Assembly: GCA_002344565.1 (NCBI GenBank)
Contig: DDTZ01000065.1
Location: 1-10,857 of the forward strand
From: Bdellovibrionaceae bacterium UBA2351
GTDB lineage: Bacteria; Bdellovibrionota; Bdellovibrionia; Bdellovibrionales; Bdellovibrionaceae
Reading direction: 5' to 3'
DNA: 10,857 nt
Shown: positions 1-7,476 of the stretch, piece by piece
Numbering within the stretch: position 1 is the first letter of the stretch
How the letters are laid out: every line of letters begins with the position of its first letter
Position numbers and translations under genes: made by a program
The notes under the pieces: model-generated
What the model was told of the DNA's origin: nothing
What the model saw: only the letters and a program-made list of their open reading frames with translations
Database searches by the model: none

Positions 1-726
1 AATCGGCATGCCTGGTACCAAATTTAAATCCGCGAATTGATGTAAATATTTCTTTCCCTTTTCATCAATTTCAACTGAAGAAACTAATTTAGGATCTTGA
101 TCAACTTCACAATAGATATTTACGATCGTGCACGCGTGAATTAAATCCGCGCTGGTTTTATTAGTAAAAGACTTCAAGTACGTTAATCGTTCTATTATTA
201 GGTCTTTCATGAAGCCTGTAGGCAACATTTTGTGATTTAAACCCACCACCATCAGGTTTACACACATTACAATTAAAATGAATGCAACTTTTAATGTCCT
301 GTTTTTCTTAAAAAGGTATTTTGACCCCAACGCGATGAGTGCCAATGTATAAAAAATTAATTTTGCATACTGCGGATTAGATGCAAACCCAGGAAAACCA
401 ATCAATTTATAAAAGCCAAAATCCGCAAATGCCGTGTGCAATATTTCATCAAACAAACCAAAATATTGAGCTAAAAATCCTAGCAACAGCGCATAGACAA
501 AAATCCATGTCGATGTTGAAAACAATGCAAAGAACCCTAGAAAAATAGCACTTTGATAGTACACTTGGTGAAGCTCGAGCCACGCATCAAATGTTTCTCC
601 TATATTTAGTCTCCAAATCGCAGCGATATTCACAATGGTGTATATAAACATCAAAAGTAAAACCAAATGCGCTTTTTCAATTTGATATGTATTTCTATGT
701 AAAGAAGATACGTTAAATACTTTCAA
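1..726 (-). CDS. Multi-pass membrane protein with C-terminal soluble domain (partial, 3' end beyond window)
   Basis: An open frame runs from a TTG at 726-724 to the window edge (242 codons, no stop). It overlaps the end of the upstream radical SAM gene by 14 bases. I chose the TTG because the frame has a TGA 12 bases before it and the next ATG (codon 26) lies inside the first hydrophobic helix; a GGA lies 5 bases upstream of the TTG. Hydrophobic segments lie at about residues 21-38, 60-69 followed by 74-92, 121-139 and 145-163. The basic loop 136-146 (KYLFKKNRTLK) should be cytoplasmic, which would place the polar region from residue 164 onwards on the outer face. I do not recognise the family: there is no Walker motif, so it is not an ABC exporter ATPase, and no protease motif is visible. 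Its place as the last visible gene of the operon suggests a role in anchoring, export or immunity, but that is inference. Confidence 0.75.
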   Translation of the reverse strand, partial: MKVFNVSSLHRNTYQIEKAHLVLLLMFIYTIVNIAAIWRLNIGETFDAWLELHQVYYQSAIFLGFFALFSTSTWIFVYALLLGFLAQYFGLFDEILHTAFADFGFYKLIGFPGFASNPQYAKLIFYTLALIALGSKYLFKKNRTLKVAFILIVMCVNLMVVGLNHKMLPTGFMKDLIIERLTYLKSFTNKTSADLIHACTIVNIYCEVDQDPKLVSSVEIDEKGKKYLHQFADLNLVPGMPI

Positions 727-1741
727 TGTAATCCAATGTCACTTTAAAAGGACACTCTCCGGAACTAGATCGCTTTGAAAAACTATGTTTAACAAAACAT
801 CCTAACGTACACCGATTGAAATGACGACATTCCATACAATTGTATTTAGTTAAGAAATGCAATTCCACAGCACTATTGTCATTCGCTTCAATTTGCGCTT
901 CAAATAAATTAGAGACTTTTTTATTAGTTTTAATCAAGTTCCCACACATACATTCAGTTCCGTCACCTAAAAGTAACTTTGAACTTCGGCATGACATTGA
1001 GTTATTAGAATTTTCAATCCACTCTCGAATTGGGTTAACCTTTGGGAAGTGATCGACCAAAAATTTGAAAAATACCGTTAAGTCATCGTCCGAAGGCATC
1101 ATCATTTCGAAATCATCCGCCGGAGAATAATAATCAAAATATATATAGAAATCTTTTTCATAGAGATATTTAAAATATGCGTCACCACCCGAAGTTAACA
1201 TCAAATTGATAACCGGCTTAGTAATCAACATGCTAATACACTTAATCTCAGAAGAAAAATATTCAATATTGTTTTTAAAAGACTCAAAATTACTTTTGCT
1301 AAAACGACCTCGTGGATCGTAAGACGTAACTAAACTATAATTCAATCCTCGAGAGCGCAATTGAGCAAAAAGATCGTCAATCTCTTTTTGACGATTATTT
1401 ACTAAATTTGATACGAAATTGAATGTAACTTTTTTTCCACGACTTCTAACAAATGAATCCACCGCTATACATAAGTACAAGTAGTCACCACTTAATTGTT
1501 CGTCAAAAATGTCATCAGCGAAAATCTCTCCACCCATAATGTTTATGGTGAATTCATTTCTAGAGTCTCTCTCGATCATGGAAATCAATGCAGGGACCTT
1601 ACCGCGAACGTCCTTGACTCCTTCCGATGCCTTGTGATCTTGCCAACAAAATTTGCACGCAAGATTACATTTTTCAAATAAATGTAACGTATACTCTTGA
1701 TTTGGATTTCTTTTGGTTTTAAGTAGAAAATCGTTAATCAC
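713..1741 (-). CDS. Radical SAM/SPASM domain protein (third SPASM enzyme of the cluster)
   Basis: A 342-residue radical SAM enzyme, expected to cleave S-adenosylmethionine at a [4Fe-4S] cluster and start radical chemistry on a peptide or protein. The cluster-binding motif CNLACKFC is at residues 25-32 (C25, C29, C32), and MGGEIF at 69-74 is the SAM-contacting GGE motif. The C-terminal SPASM region has C251, C264 and C266, then CMECRHFNRCTLGC (C302, C305, C311, C315) and C330, which is enough to hold auxiliary Fe-S clusters. The start is GTG at 1741, with GAGG a few bases upstream. It overlaps the preceding gene's TGA as GTGA, which suggests translational coupling. SPASM proteins commonly modify ribosomal peptides or act as sulfatase-type maturases, and the context favours peptide or protein modification. 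There is no N-terminal extension long enough for a fused RiPP recognition element. The specific reaction cannot be read from sequence. Confidence 0.93.
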   Translation of the reverse strand: MINDFLLKTKRNPNQEYTLHLFEKCNLACKFCWQDHKASEGVKDVRGKVPALISMIERDSRNEFTINIMGGEIFADDIFDEQLSGDYLYLCIAVDSFVRSRGKKVTFNFVSNLVNNRQKEIDDLFAQLRSRGLNYSLVTSYDPRGRFSKSNFESFKNNIEYFSSEIKCISMLITKPVINLMLTSGGDAYFKYLYEKDFYIYFDYYSPADDFEMMMPSDDDLTVFFKFLVDHFPKVNPIREWIENSNNSMSCRSSKLLLGDGTECMCGNLIKTNKKVSNLFEAQIEANDNSAVELHFLTKYNCMECRHFNRCTLGCFVKHSFSKRSSSGECPFKVTLDYIESI

Positions 1742-2784
1742 ACTAAAACCTCTTCCAAATTACGCTTTGGTATATTTCTTTTCTTTTCCACTTCATTGAT
1801 AGACACTATTTTTTCGGCTATCGATTTCATTCCCGCACAATGCTCTTCAACTATATTGTGGGTCTTCATATCATGAATGGTTTTTTTGCACCCATTGCAA
1901 ATACTAAACATTGGACATGTATAACAATCGGCCTTTAATGCATTAATTTCCGGACGATTCAGTAGTGGACGTTCCACATGTGTTCCGTTCATTTCTTTTT
2001 CAAAGGAAATCGGATATAGACGATCATCCGCGAAAGCCCCACAGCTATAGTAGTCGCCCGAAGGCTGCAAACATCGGATATTAGAATCGCAATTTCGATT
2101 TTGTGGGCAGGTTTGATGTCTGCCGGAAAACCGCTGCATCATCTGCTTGGTATTGTATTCCCATTGCCATAAGCCCATCTCGTATATTTTGACATATAGT
2201 TTGTAGATTTTCGATAGGGTGAATGGACGAGTTTGATCACCGCTCGCCAAAGCATAATTCAATTTACACTCCACACCCATTTTTTTTGCTAAATGAACAT
2301 TATCGATAGCAGTATGTTCATTGTCATCATTGATAACTGAAATAAAGTCCGGACGATAGCCCACTCGTTCAAGAAATAGATTACTTACCATCCAGAAAAG
2401 ATCCTCGGTGTATACTAGATCTTTGGTGACTCTACGGGTATTGCCATAATTAAAAGACGTGGCCACTGCAACCCTTGGATTTTTAAAAAGTGGCGTCCAC
2501 AAATTCGAATTATTTTTAAAAGCCCATAAATTTGTTGTGAAACTTAACGTTGTTGCCATTTCTTTTTCATCAAGAAACTCAATAATCTTCCAATAATAGG
2601 ACGGAGGTACCATTAAAGGATCTCCACCATTCACAATAATAGTATTTGTTTTGGGAAATCGATTTAGGAAGGTAAAAATGGAATCTAAATCCAGCATTTT
2701 GGATTTTTCGTCTGTGATATTCGTACTAGAGCAGAACGTGCATTTAAAGTTACATCGCTCTGTTGGTTTAATAATCAGTTCCAT
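1738..2784 (-). CDS. Radical SAM/SPASM domain protein (second SPASM enzyme of the cluster)
   Basis: A 348-residue radical SAM enzyme. The [4Fe-4S] motif CNFKCTFC occupies residues 11-18 (C11, C15, C18), very close to the N-terminus, and VNGGDPLMVP at 51-60 carries the GGDP form of the GGE motif. The SPASM domain has C226, C232, C238 and C248, then CYTCPMFSICNGC (C287, C290, C296, C299) and a final C316. The spacing of the last motif is CX2CX5CX2C, one residue shorter at the end than the usual CX3C. The ATG at 2784 overlaps the previous stop by one base (TAATG), typical of stop-start coupling, and no strong SD is close by. A basic tail follows the last Cys (EKKRNIPKRN). It is likely a modifying enzyme acting with its neighbours on a shared substrate; the substrate and the bond formed are not deducible here. 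Confidence 0.93.
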   Translation of the reverse strand: MELIIKPTERCNFKCTFCSSTNITDEKSKMLDLDSIFTFLNRFPKTNTIIVNGGDPLMVPPSYYWKIIEFLDEKEMATTLSFTTNLWAFKNNSNLWTPLFKNPRVAVATSFNYGNTRRVTKDLVYTEDLFWMVSNLFLERVGYRPDFISVINDDNEHTAIDNVHLAKKMGVECKLNYALASGDQTRPFTLSKIYKLYVKIYEMGLWQWEYNTKQMMQRFSGRHQTCPQNRNCDSNIRCLQPSGDYYSCGAFADDRLYPISFEKEMNGTHVERPLLNRPEINALKADCYTCPMFSICNGCKKTIHDMKTHNIVEEHCAGMKSIAEKIVSINEVEKKRNIPKRNLEEVLV

Positions 2785-3866
2785 TAGTAGTCAAAGTTCC
2801 CATATTTATAAAAATTGTCATTCACGGTTTTAAAACCGTCACGTGGCGCCAAACAGTCAACAGCTTCGAGTTTTTCCATAAGGTACAGCAAGCCGCGGCC
2901 CGCACAATGTGGCGCAAACTCACAGTTTAGACAGTCTTTAGTCTTCTCCATATATTTTAACGAGTTCAGCATCAGTTGATTTTCAAACTCCACAATCGTT
3001 TTATAATTCCATTCTGAATCTTTACCTAAACTCGAATCCTCTTCATATACAATTAAAGGCTCGCCTAAAAATACCGTTGAATAAAGATTACCATTTTTAT
3101 ACACGTAATCCTTATCATAGCCTTCGTAGCGTTTGCCATAGTTGAAGTTAACTAACGTACTTTTGTCTTTGATCACTGCCTTTTCGTACAGGCCATTTAG
3201 GTAGTTAACCATTTTTAATACTTTCTGTTTATTTTCCGGGTCTGTTAGCGGTAACCGCCCCTCAGAAATAACCAAATCTAAATGCCCTTCATGCCAAACG
3301 TGATCAAATTTGGTTGAAAACTCATGAAATTCACTCAGCGGATCAACGTGTTTCTTATATTCATACAAATTTACGATATTATAGACGCCACCATATTCTG
3401 TTTCATTTGCGATACTTTCAAAGATTCGAATTTTTTCTTTTATTCCCGCAAAGTACTTTTCATTGCCAATATGACGTGGCTCTAATGGAATAGTAAACTT
3501 AACCCGACGACCACTCAGAAGAGGTTTCAACTTATAGGCCCAATCCTCAACAACATCTTTTTCTGATAAAAAAGTCGTATTAAGAACAATACTTTTAAAC
3601 ATATCAAGCATAGGAACCAGTTCAGAATTCAATATGTCGTCGCTGTTTCGAGCCGTCATAAAGTCAGTAGCACCTATTGCCAAATTGATTAAGACATGAT
3701 TGTTTGCTTGAAGATCTTTGAATAAATTCATTAAACGATTGAAATCGTTTCCGACAAAGCCGTTGTTTTCGTTTTTGTTTACATTACATCCCGTGCACTT
3801 CCATTTACACCCACTTAGCACCTCTAAGTTAATATCCACAAGAAAATGACTTTGATAATTACTCAT
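2784..3866 (-). CDS. Divergent radical SAM protein with reduced C-terminal cysteine set
   Basis: A 360-residue protein with an intact radical SAM motif CKWKCTGC at residues 20-27 (C20, C24, C27). The usual GGE/GGDP segment is replaced by LAIGATDF (residues 62-69), so SAM-binding contacts differ from its neighbours. The C-terminus holds C312, C315, C321 and C338. The pattern CLNCEFAPHC matches the start of a SPASM CX2CX5C motif, but the expected fourth Cys is Gly325, and there is no Cys at all between 27 and 312. It could hold one auxiliary cluster rather than two. The start is ATG at 3866, with AGGG at 3872-3875 five bases upstream, overlapping the previous stop as ATGA. It may be an active enzyme of an unusual subgroup, or a partner of one of the other radical SAM proteins whose catalysis has weakened. 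The fold assignment is firm; the function is unknown. Confidence 0.85.
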   Translation of the reverse strand: MSNYQSHFLVDINLEVLSGCKWKCTGCNVNKNENNGFVGNDFNRLMNLFKDLQANNHVLINLAIGATDFMTARNSDDILNSELVPMLDMFKSIVLNTTFLSEKDVVEDWAYKLKPLLSGRRVKFTIPLEPRHIGNEKYFAGIKEKIRIFESIANETEYGGVYNIVNLYEYKKHVDPLSEFHEFSTKFDHVWHEGHLDLVISEGRLPLTDPENKQKVLKMVNYLNGLYEKAVIKDKSTLVNFNYGKRYEGYDKDYVYKNGNLYSTVFLGEPLIVYEEDSSLGKDSEWNYKTIVEFENQLMLNSLKYMEKTKDCLNCEFAPHCAGRGLLYLMEKLEAVDCLAPRDGFKTVNDNFYKYGNFDY

Positions 3867-4930
3867 GACATCCCTTTTTGTGCTGCTTTTAATCGAGCCG
3901 ACGCGAAGTACTTTAACTCATCCTTATTTTTAAAATAGGTAACCGTCGCATAATCTATAAAATAATTGTTAATTCGCTTAGCATTATTGGACTGACCAAT
4001 AATTGTACGTACGGGACTATTAACTTCACTTTCTAAAATTGTATCAAATGTTTGGTTGATATCTTGACTGAAATACTCCACCATTTTTTTGCTAAACGGA
4101 TTCGGCAAACTATCCGACCACTTAAGTAGTTCGTTTTTAATAGCCACAACATTATAATTCTTTTCTAAGTAGTCCATATCCAGCATCGACAGCTGAGATT
4201 CCAATAAAAACCTAGCAAAGTCATTTGGAAGCTGGTCAGCTTCAAGCTGTTCAACGATGTCGTAGCAGTTCAGACACTCCGAACGTAAATCCATAAGTAG
4301 CCCAAACATACTTTCACGCCATTCATCCTTTAGCTTATCTTTCTGGTAATTTGAGAAAGGCAAATGCGCGTATAGAAAATCTACGTAGTTATTTTCAAGT
4401 GGCAGCATGCTTAAAATATCATCGTTAATAAACGTAAAGTTTTCCATCCTATCTGTATCTGAAAACGTTAATTCCCTGCAGTTTTCGATAAATTTTTTCA
4501 AACGAGATAGATCACGTTCATGCCAATGACCAAACATATTATACTGGCGCGCAAATACATAATCATAGCGATCAAGGGCCATTTTATAAAGGAAACTGGC
4601 TCGTTTTATGTCAATATTTGGCATGATAGCCAGAAGCCAGTTTATATAAATATATTGAAGACTTTTTTCATCACAATAGATGATGGTCTCAATATCCTTT
4701 TGCAATAATTCCATCCAAAACTGAGCTGAACTAATTTTATTTGTTTTTAAGATCTCGGTATAATTTGGACCGCTATAGAAAACCTTGCCAATAATAACTT
4801 CGCCAACAGCTTTTTCCATTTCATTGCATTCCGTCCAAATTGAGTTTTCTTCACCAATAAGGACGGCTGCTTTACCTGGCGACAAGGTCACATTTGGAGC
4901 TAAAAAAATTTTGCCCACCAGATTAATCAT
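3863..4930 (-). CDS. Protein of unknown function, distant relative of the preceding 360-residue protein
   Basis: A 355-residue, mainly acidic and aromatic-rich protein with no signal peptide, membrane segment or catalytic motif that I recognise. Its first 120 or so residues align by eye with the product of 4923-6005: both open with a short LxGK(I/V) segment, and both have a region of the type FWMELLQKDIETIIYC followed by a hydrophobic helix ending in (V/M)PN(L/I). The tandem pair may therefore be an old duplication. Similarity beyond that point is weak. The ATG at 4930 overlaps the previous stop by 8 bases, and GAGGAG at 4941-4946 lies 10 bases upstream. Sitting between the candidate substrate and three radical SAM genes, it may bind substrate or scaffold the enzymes, but that is inference from position only. 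The N-terminal part has a faint look of DUF1835-type proteins, which I do not trust without a profile search. Confidence 0.85.
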   Translation of the reverse strand: MINLVGKIFLAPNVTLSPGKAAVLIGEENSIWTECNEMEKAVGEVIIGKVFYSGPNYTEILKTNKISSAQFWMELLQKDIETIIYCDEKSLQYIYINWLLAIMPNIDIKRASFLYKMALDRYDYVFARQYNMFGHWHERDLSRLKKFIENCRELTFSDTDRMENFTFINDDILSMLPLENNYVDFLYAHLPFSNYQKDKLKDEWRESMFGLLMDLRSECLNCYDIVEQLEADQLPNDFARFLLESQLSMLDMDYLEKNYNVVAIKNELLKWSDSLPNPFSKKMVEYFSQDINQTFDTILESEVNSPVRTIIGQSNNAKRINNYFIDYATVTYFKNKDELKYFASARLKAAQKGMS

Positions 4931-6005
4931 AAATCGCTAGCTCCTCTATTGGGAAAGTAAGCTTCTTTAAGCGATTCTCTGGACCCGACATCATCCATAA
5001 AATATAAGGGTTCAAATTTTCTCTAGTTCTTAGCGATTGAATAAGCTGAAGCGAGATCTTCTTAATATCTCTTTTTCTTATATCTTCCGAAGTGGCTATG
5101 GGAACGGGCCTTGGCTTGAAAATGCTTTGAAACAAATTGAAATATTTATTGTAAATATCACCAATCGATTTTTCATCGATATCTGAAGTTCGACTTTTAA
5201 AAACCAAATCTGCGATATGTGGAAACTGGGCTTGCATTTGAGACACTATGTCTCCGTCCCAGTTTATCGTATGTTTTCCTTCAATTTTTTCTATTCTATA
5301 TAAGGAATCTGCCAGGGGAAGAACAACATCTTCATCAAACTCCCTAAGACCACTCTCTTTCAGCTCGTAATAAATTTGGTCTAATACAGTATCTGACGGC
5401 TTATATTTCTGATTTGTAAAATAGTTGATAAAAAACAGATCACTATTGATTCTGTTTTTTAATTCCATTTTTAACTGATTGCTGATGTCCCAAGGAAACG
5501 TATAAGTCCATATATCATCAATATAGCCACTTTCTATAAATTTTTTCACTTCAGTGGTTATATGTTCGAAAAACTGTGGTCCTCGGGCCGATGAGTGAAT
5601 ACCACCATTAGCATCAATGTATTTAACTTTTTTAATAAATATATCAATAAGGAATCTGAAAGATTCATAGGACAAATTAGGAACTAAAGTTTTAAACAAT
5701 TTAGTCTGTAGATACACAGTATTTTCAATATCGGCATATAAATATAGAATTTCTTTCTCTGAGATCGACAAAAGCCAACTTATGAATTTCTCATCGCTAC
5801 CTTGAAAACGATCTTGAACGAGTTGCCACAATTGATCACACCCAACTTGAACTTTTGCATTGCTGCCAGTTTCATTTTTTAATAATTTTAACGGGTCAAA
5901 GCCGACAAGATAGCTTTCATAAGAGTTAGAAATAGCCAAATGAGACGAGTCACGATCAAACTGATTAAAATTTTTAATTATGACTTTTCCAAACAACTGA
6001 TACAT
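4923..6005 (-). CDS. Protein of unknown function, first of a probable paralogous pair
   Basis: A 360-residue soluble protein that I do not recognise. It begins with a β-strand-like LFGKVIIKNF segment. Around residues 99-127 is a stretch (FISWLLSISEKEILYLY, then a helix ending VPNL) that resembles the same region of the product of 3863-4930. It has no Cys clusters, nucleotide-binding loops or transmembrane helices. Its end, NPYILWM...EELAIYD, resembles the end of the product of 9494-10351 (NPAILHY...ELESFAIF). This hints that unknown proteins on both sides of the oxygenase may be related, though the match is short. The ATG at 6005 follows the previous stop after 15 bases, with a weak GGGTT site ahead. 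Its position right after the candidate substrate and the 258-residue protein fits an accessory role in a modification complex. That is inference only. Confidence 0.85.
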   Translation of the reverse strand: MYQLFGKVIIKNFNQFDRDSSHLAISNSYESYLVGFDPLKLLKNETGSNAKVQVGCDQLWQLVQDRFQGSDEKFISWLLSISEKEILYLYADIENTVYLQTKLFKTLVPNLSYESFRFLIDIFIKKVKYIDANGGIHSSARGPQFFEHITTEVKKFIESGYIDDIWTYTFPWDISNQLKMELKNRINSDLFFINYFTNQKYKPSDTVLDQIYYELKESGLREFDEDVVLPLADSLYRIEKIEGKHTINWDGDIVSQMQAQFPHIADLVFKSRTSDIDEKSIGDIYNKYFNLFQSIFKPRPVPIATSEDIRKRDIKKISLQLIQSLRTRENLNPYILWMMSGPENRLKKLTFPIEELAIYD

Positions 6006-6020
6006 TTTAACCCATATTGA

Positions 6021-6797
6021 TTAAGCGTTTATTAAGACATCCAGTTCCTGATTTACCTTTTCTATTGATTCCGGTGTAATTTTTCCAACTAAAGCCATAT
6101 TCATTGCCGAATACAGCTCGGGACACGACTGGAACGTTTCCGCAAATAAATTTTTTCCATTATAAAAGAATTCGTCGAATTGCTGTTTGAAATAGAAAGG
6201 ATGTTCGACAGTCATACTTGTAAAATAATGCATATAAAATAATGGCAACTTCAATAGAGTCGTAAACGTAAAGCCTGTGAAATCTAAGTCATCGATAACT
6301 TGGAAGGTATCTTCTGGAAGTACCTCTCCGTCTCTAAATTCTTTCGAGCACGTATACATAAAGGTAGGGAAGTTATCTATCAACAACATCATCTTTAAAA
6401 CATTGTCTAGACGTTTTTCATCGGCCAAATAATCGCGAACTCCTTCTTGGGAAATAAGCGAAAAATGGTCCACCGTTTTTTGTTCAATCTCGTTTAAAGC
6501 AATTCCTTTGATCGCAAATAAAATTTGGATCATAGAGTACTTTAAGTTTATTAAATCGATTACCGATTTAAATGTAATATAACTATCCACGAGCTCATAA
6601 AAATCTTTTTCCTCGCAGGCGCCCTTATCAAAAAAAACGTTTGCTACATTTATATTTCCTAAATAGATAAGCAACGCACGATCTTTAATTTGGCACTGTT
6701 TATAATCCGCAATTATATTTACCTCTGGATTGGTAATTACGGATTTCAAATCATCCATACTTAACGGAAATTTAGTTTGTATTTCACTCACGCTCAT
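6021..6797 (-). CDS. Protein of unknown function, translationally coupled to the candidate substrate
   Basis: A 258-residue protein starting MSVSEIQTKF. The frame is open further upstream to 6848, but I choose the ATG at 6797 because AGGGGG at 6803-6808 lies five bases before it and because it forms an ATGA overlap with the stop of the preceding gene; the longer version would overlap the Cys-His tail of that gene. The protein is acidic and rich in aromatic residues, for example FTFTTLLKLPLFYMHYF in its second half, and probably largely helical. I see no signal peptide, metal-binding motif or known catalytic motif. Tight coupling suggests it is made in step with the CHxx protein, as expected for a dedicated chaperone, recognition partner or immunity protein, but none of these is shown by sequence. 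Confidence 0.85.
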   Translation of the reverse strand: MSVSEIQTKFPLSMDDLKSVITNPEVNIIADYKQCQIKDRALLIYLGNINVANVFFDKGACEEKDFYELVDSYITFKSVIDLINLKYSMIQILFAIKGIALNEIEQKTVDHFSLISQEGVRDYLADEKRLDNVLKMMLLIDNFPTFMYTCSKEFRDGEVLPEDTFQVIDDLDFTGFTFTTLLKLPLFYMHYFTSMTVEHPFYFKQQFDEFFYNGKNLFAETFQSCPELYSAMNMALVGKITPESIEKVNQELDVLINA

Positions 6798-7465
6798 CTG
6801 CGCCCCCTGGCTCCGTGGCATGAACCATGACAATTTGTGTGGCACCAATATTCTACGAACGAACGCCCTGTCGCTCGGAACGCCGTTAGATCCGTTTCCA
6901 ACTCTGTAATAAAGGTTAAAATACTAGGCGATCCCGCAGTACCATAAATAAAATCTCCTACGCCCGGCATAGTCCCAACTGCGGCGTAACTCTTCTGATC
7001 GGAACTGTAGTGGGCCATACCGGAGCCTGTCGCCATTGTAGATTCAAAACCGAAATTACGATAAATCTTCGTAATGCTTAGCATACGGCAACGACTCAGG
7101 GTCGAAAACACAGTGCGAATAAAAGTCGCGAGCGCTGCCTGATTGATGACTATGTTTGTATTTACGTTTGGAGGATTAGCCATAAACTCAGCACTTGTGA
7201 CAGGATTCCTAACTGTTAAGGTATTTCCTAAATAAGTCGTGCTGCCATCGGATCCCGCACCACCGACCAAGCTACCATCCATATACAACTGACTATACGA
7301 GCCAGAAATGGGCCAACGACCTCTAAACGGATTGTTAGTGGGGGCCCCGTTAGGTTTTGTTCTGTGAACTTTGTCGATCGCATTCACGGCGGTTACGATT
7401 AAATTTAATCTATCCCTAATTAAGTCGCGATCAGTGGCATTTATTTTCGTACCTCTCGGCTGCAC
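6794..7465 (-). CDS. Candidate modified-peptide precursor or substrate protein ending in three Cys-His-x-x repeats
   Basis: A 223-residue protein ending CHTNCHGSCHGARGRR (residues 208-223): three tandem CHxx tetrads followed by RGRR. The only other Cys is C126. The start is GTG at 7465, with AGGAG at 7472-7476 six bases upstream, overlapping the stop of the radical SAM gene before it. Residues 1-35 look helical. Residues 40-110 are rich in Gly, Ser, Thr and Asn and look β-like. Residues 111-140 and 181-205 look helical again. This is far longer than a usual RiPP leader, so it may be a folded protein carrying a modified tail rather than a peptide precursor. Base composition is also richer in G+C than its neighbours. 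Placement directly after a SPASM enzyme, with three more radical SAM genes downstream, makes it the best substrate candidate. I cannot assign it to a named RiPP class. An alternative is an unmodified metal-binding or structural protein. Confidence 0.85.
   Translation of the reverse strand: MQPRGTKINATDRDLIRDRLNLIVTAVNAIDKVHRTKPNGAPTNNPFRGRWPISGSYSQLYMDGSLVGGAGSDGSTTYLGNTLTVRNPVTSAEFMANPPNVNTNIVINQAALATFIRTVFSTLSRCRMLSITKIYRNFGFESTMATGSGMAHYSSDQKSYAAVGTMPGVGDFIYGTAGSPSILTFITELETDLTAFRATGRSFVEYWCHTNCHGSCHGARGRR
6797..6844 (-). repeat. Putative core: (Cys-His-x-x)x3 plus RGRR tail
   Basis: The last 16 codons of the 223-residue protein encode CHTN, CHGS, CHGA and RGRR. The three Cys (208, 212, 216) and three His (209, 213, 217) repeat exactly every four residues. 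This spacing would suit i,i+4 cross-links, thioethers to neighbouring residues, or cooperative metal binding. Codons within the repeat vary (TGC/TGT for Cys, CAC/CAT for His, AAT, TCA and GCC at the fourth position), so this is not a recent nucleotide-level duplication. Confidence 0.8.
6803..6808 (-). promoter_or_regulatory. Ribosome binding site of the 258-residue gene inside the RGRR codons
   Basis: AGGGGG lies five bases before the ATG at 6797. The same bases are codons AGG and GGG of the Arg-Gly-Arg-Arg tail of the upstream protein. The site decides the start of the downstream gene and ties its translation to completion of the CHxx protein. Confidence 0.7.
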
Positions 7466-7471
7466 GTGTTT

Positions 7472-7476
7472 CTCCT
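7472..7476 (-). promoter_or_regulatory. Strong ribosome binding site of the CHxx protein
   Basis: AGGAG sits six bases ahead of the GTG at 7465 and overlaps the TAG stop (7475-7477) of the radical SAM gene. It is among the best SD matches in the cluster, as expected for a product needed in excess over its enzymes. It also supports the GTG start. Confidence 0.75.

Noticed and set aside
840..1052. Plus-strand ORFs of 60-70 codons at 840-1052, 1496-1681, 2651-2833, 4520-4708, 7947-8156 and 8945-9148
   Set aside because: All lie antisense inside well-supported minus-strand genes, have no family signature, and several are only shadows of conserved Cys motifs.
6798..6848. Longer N-terminus (17 extra residues, MVPHKLSWF...) for the 258-residue protein
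   Set aside because: It would overlap the whole CHxx tail in another frame, has no SD, and the internal ATG has a strong SD and an ATGA overlap.
6794..7465. His-Xaa-Ser type or c-type cytochrome (CxxCH) reading of the Cys-His tail
   Set aside because: The spacing is C-H-x-x-C, not CxxCH, so no haem site is formed, and there is no H-x-S repeat run.
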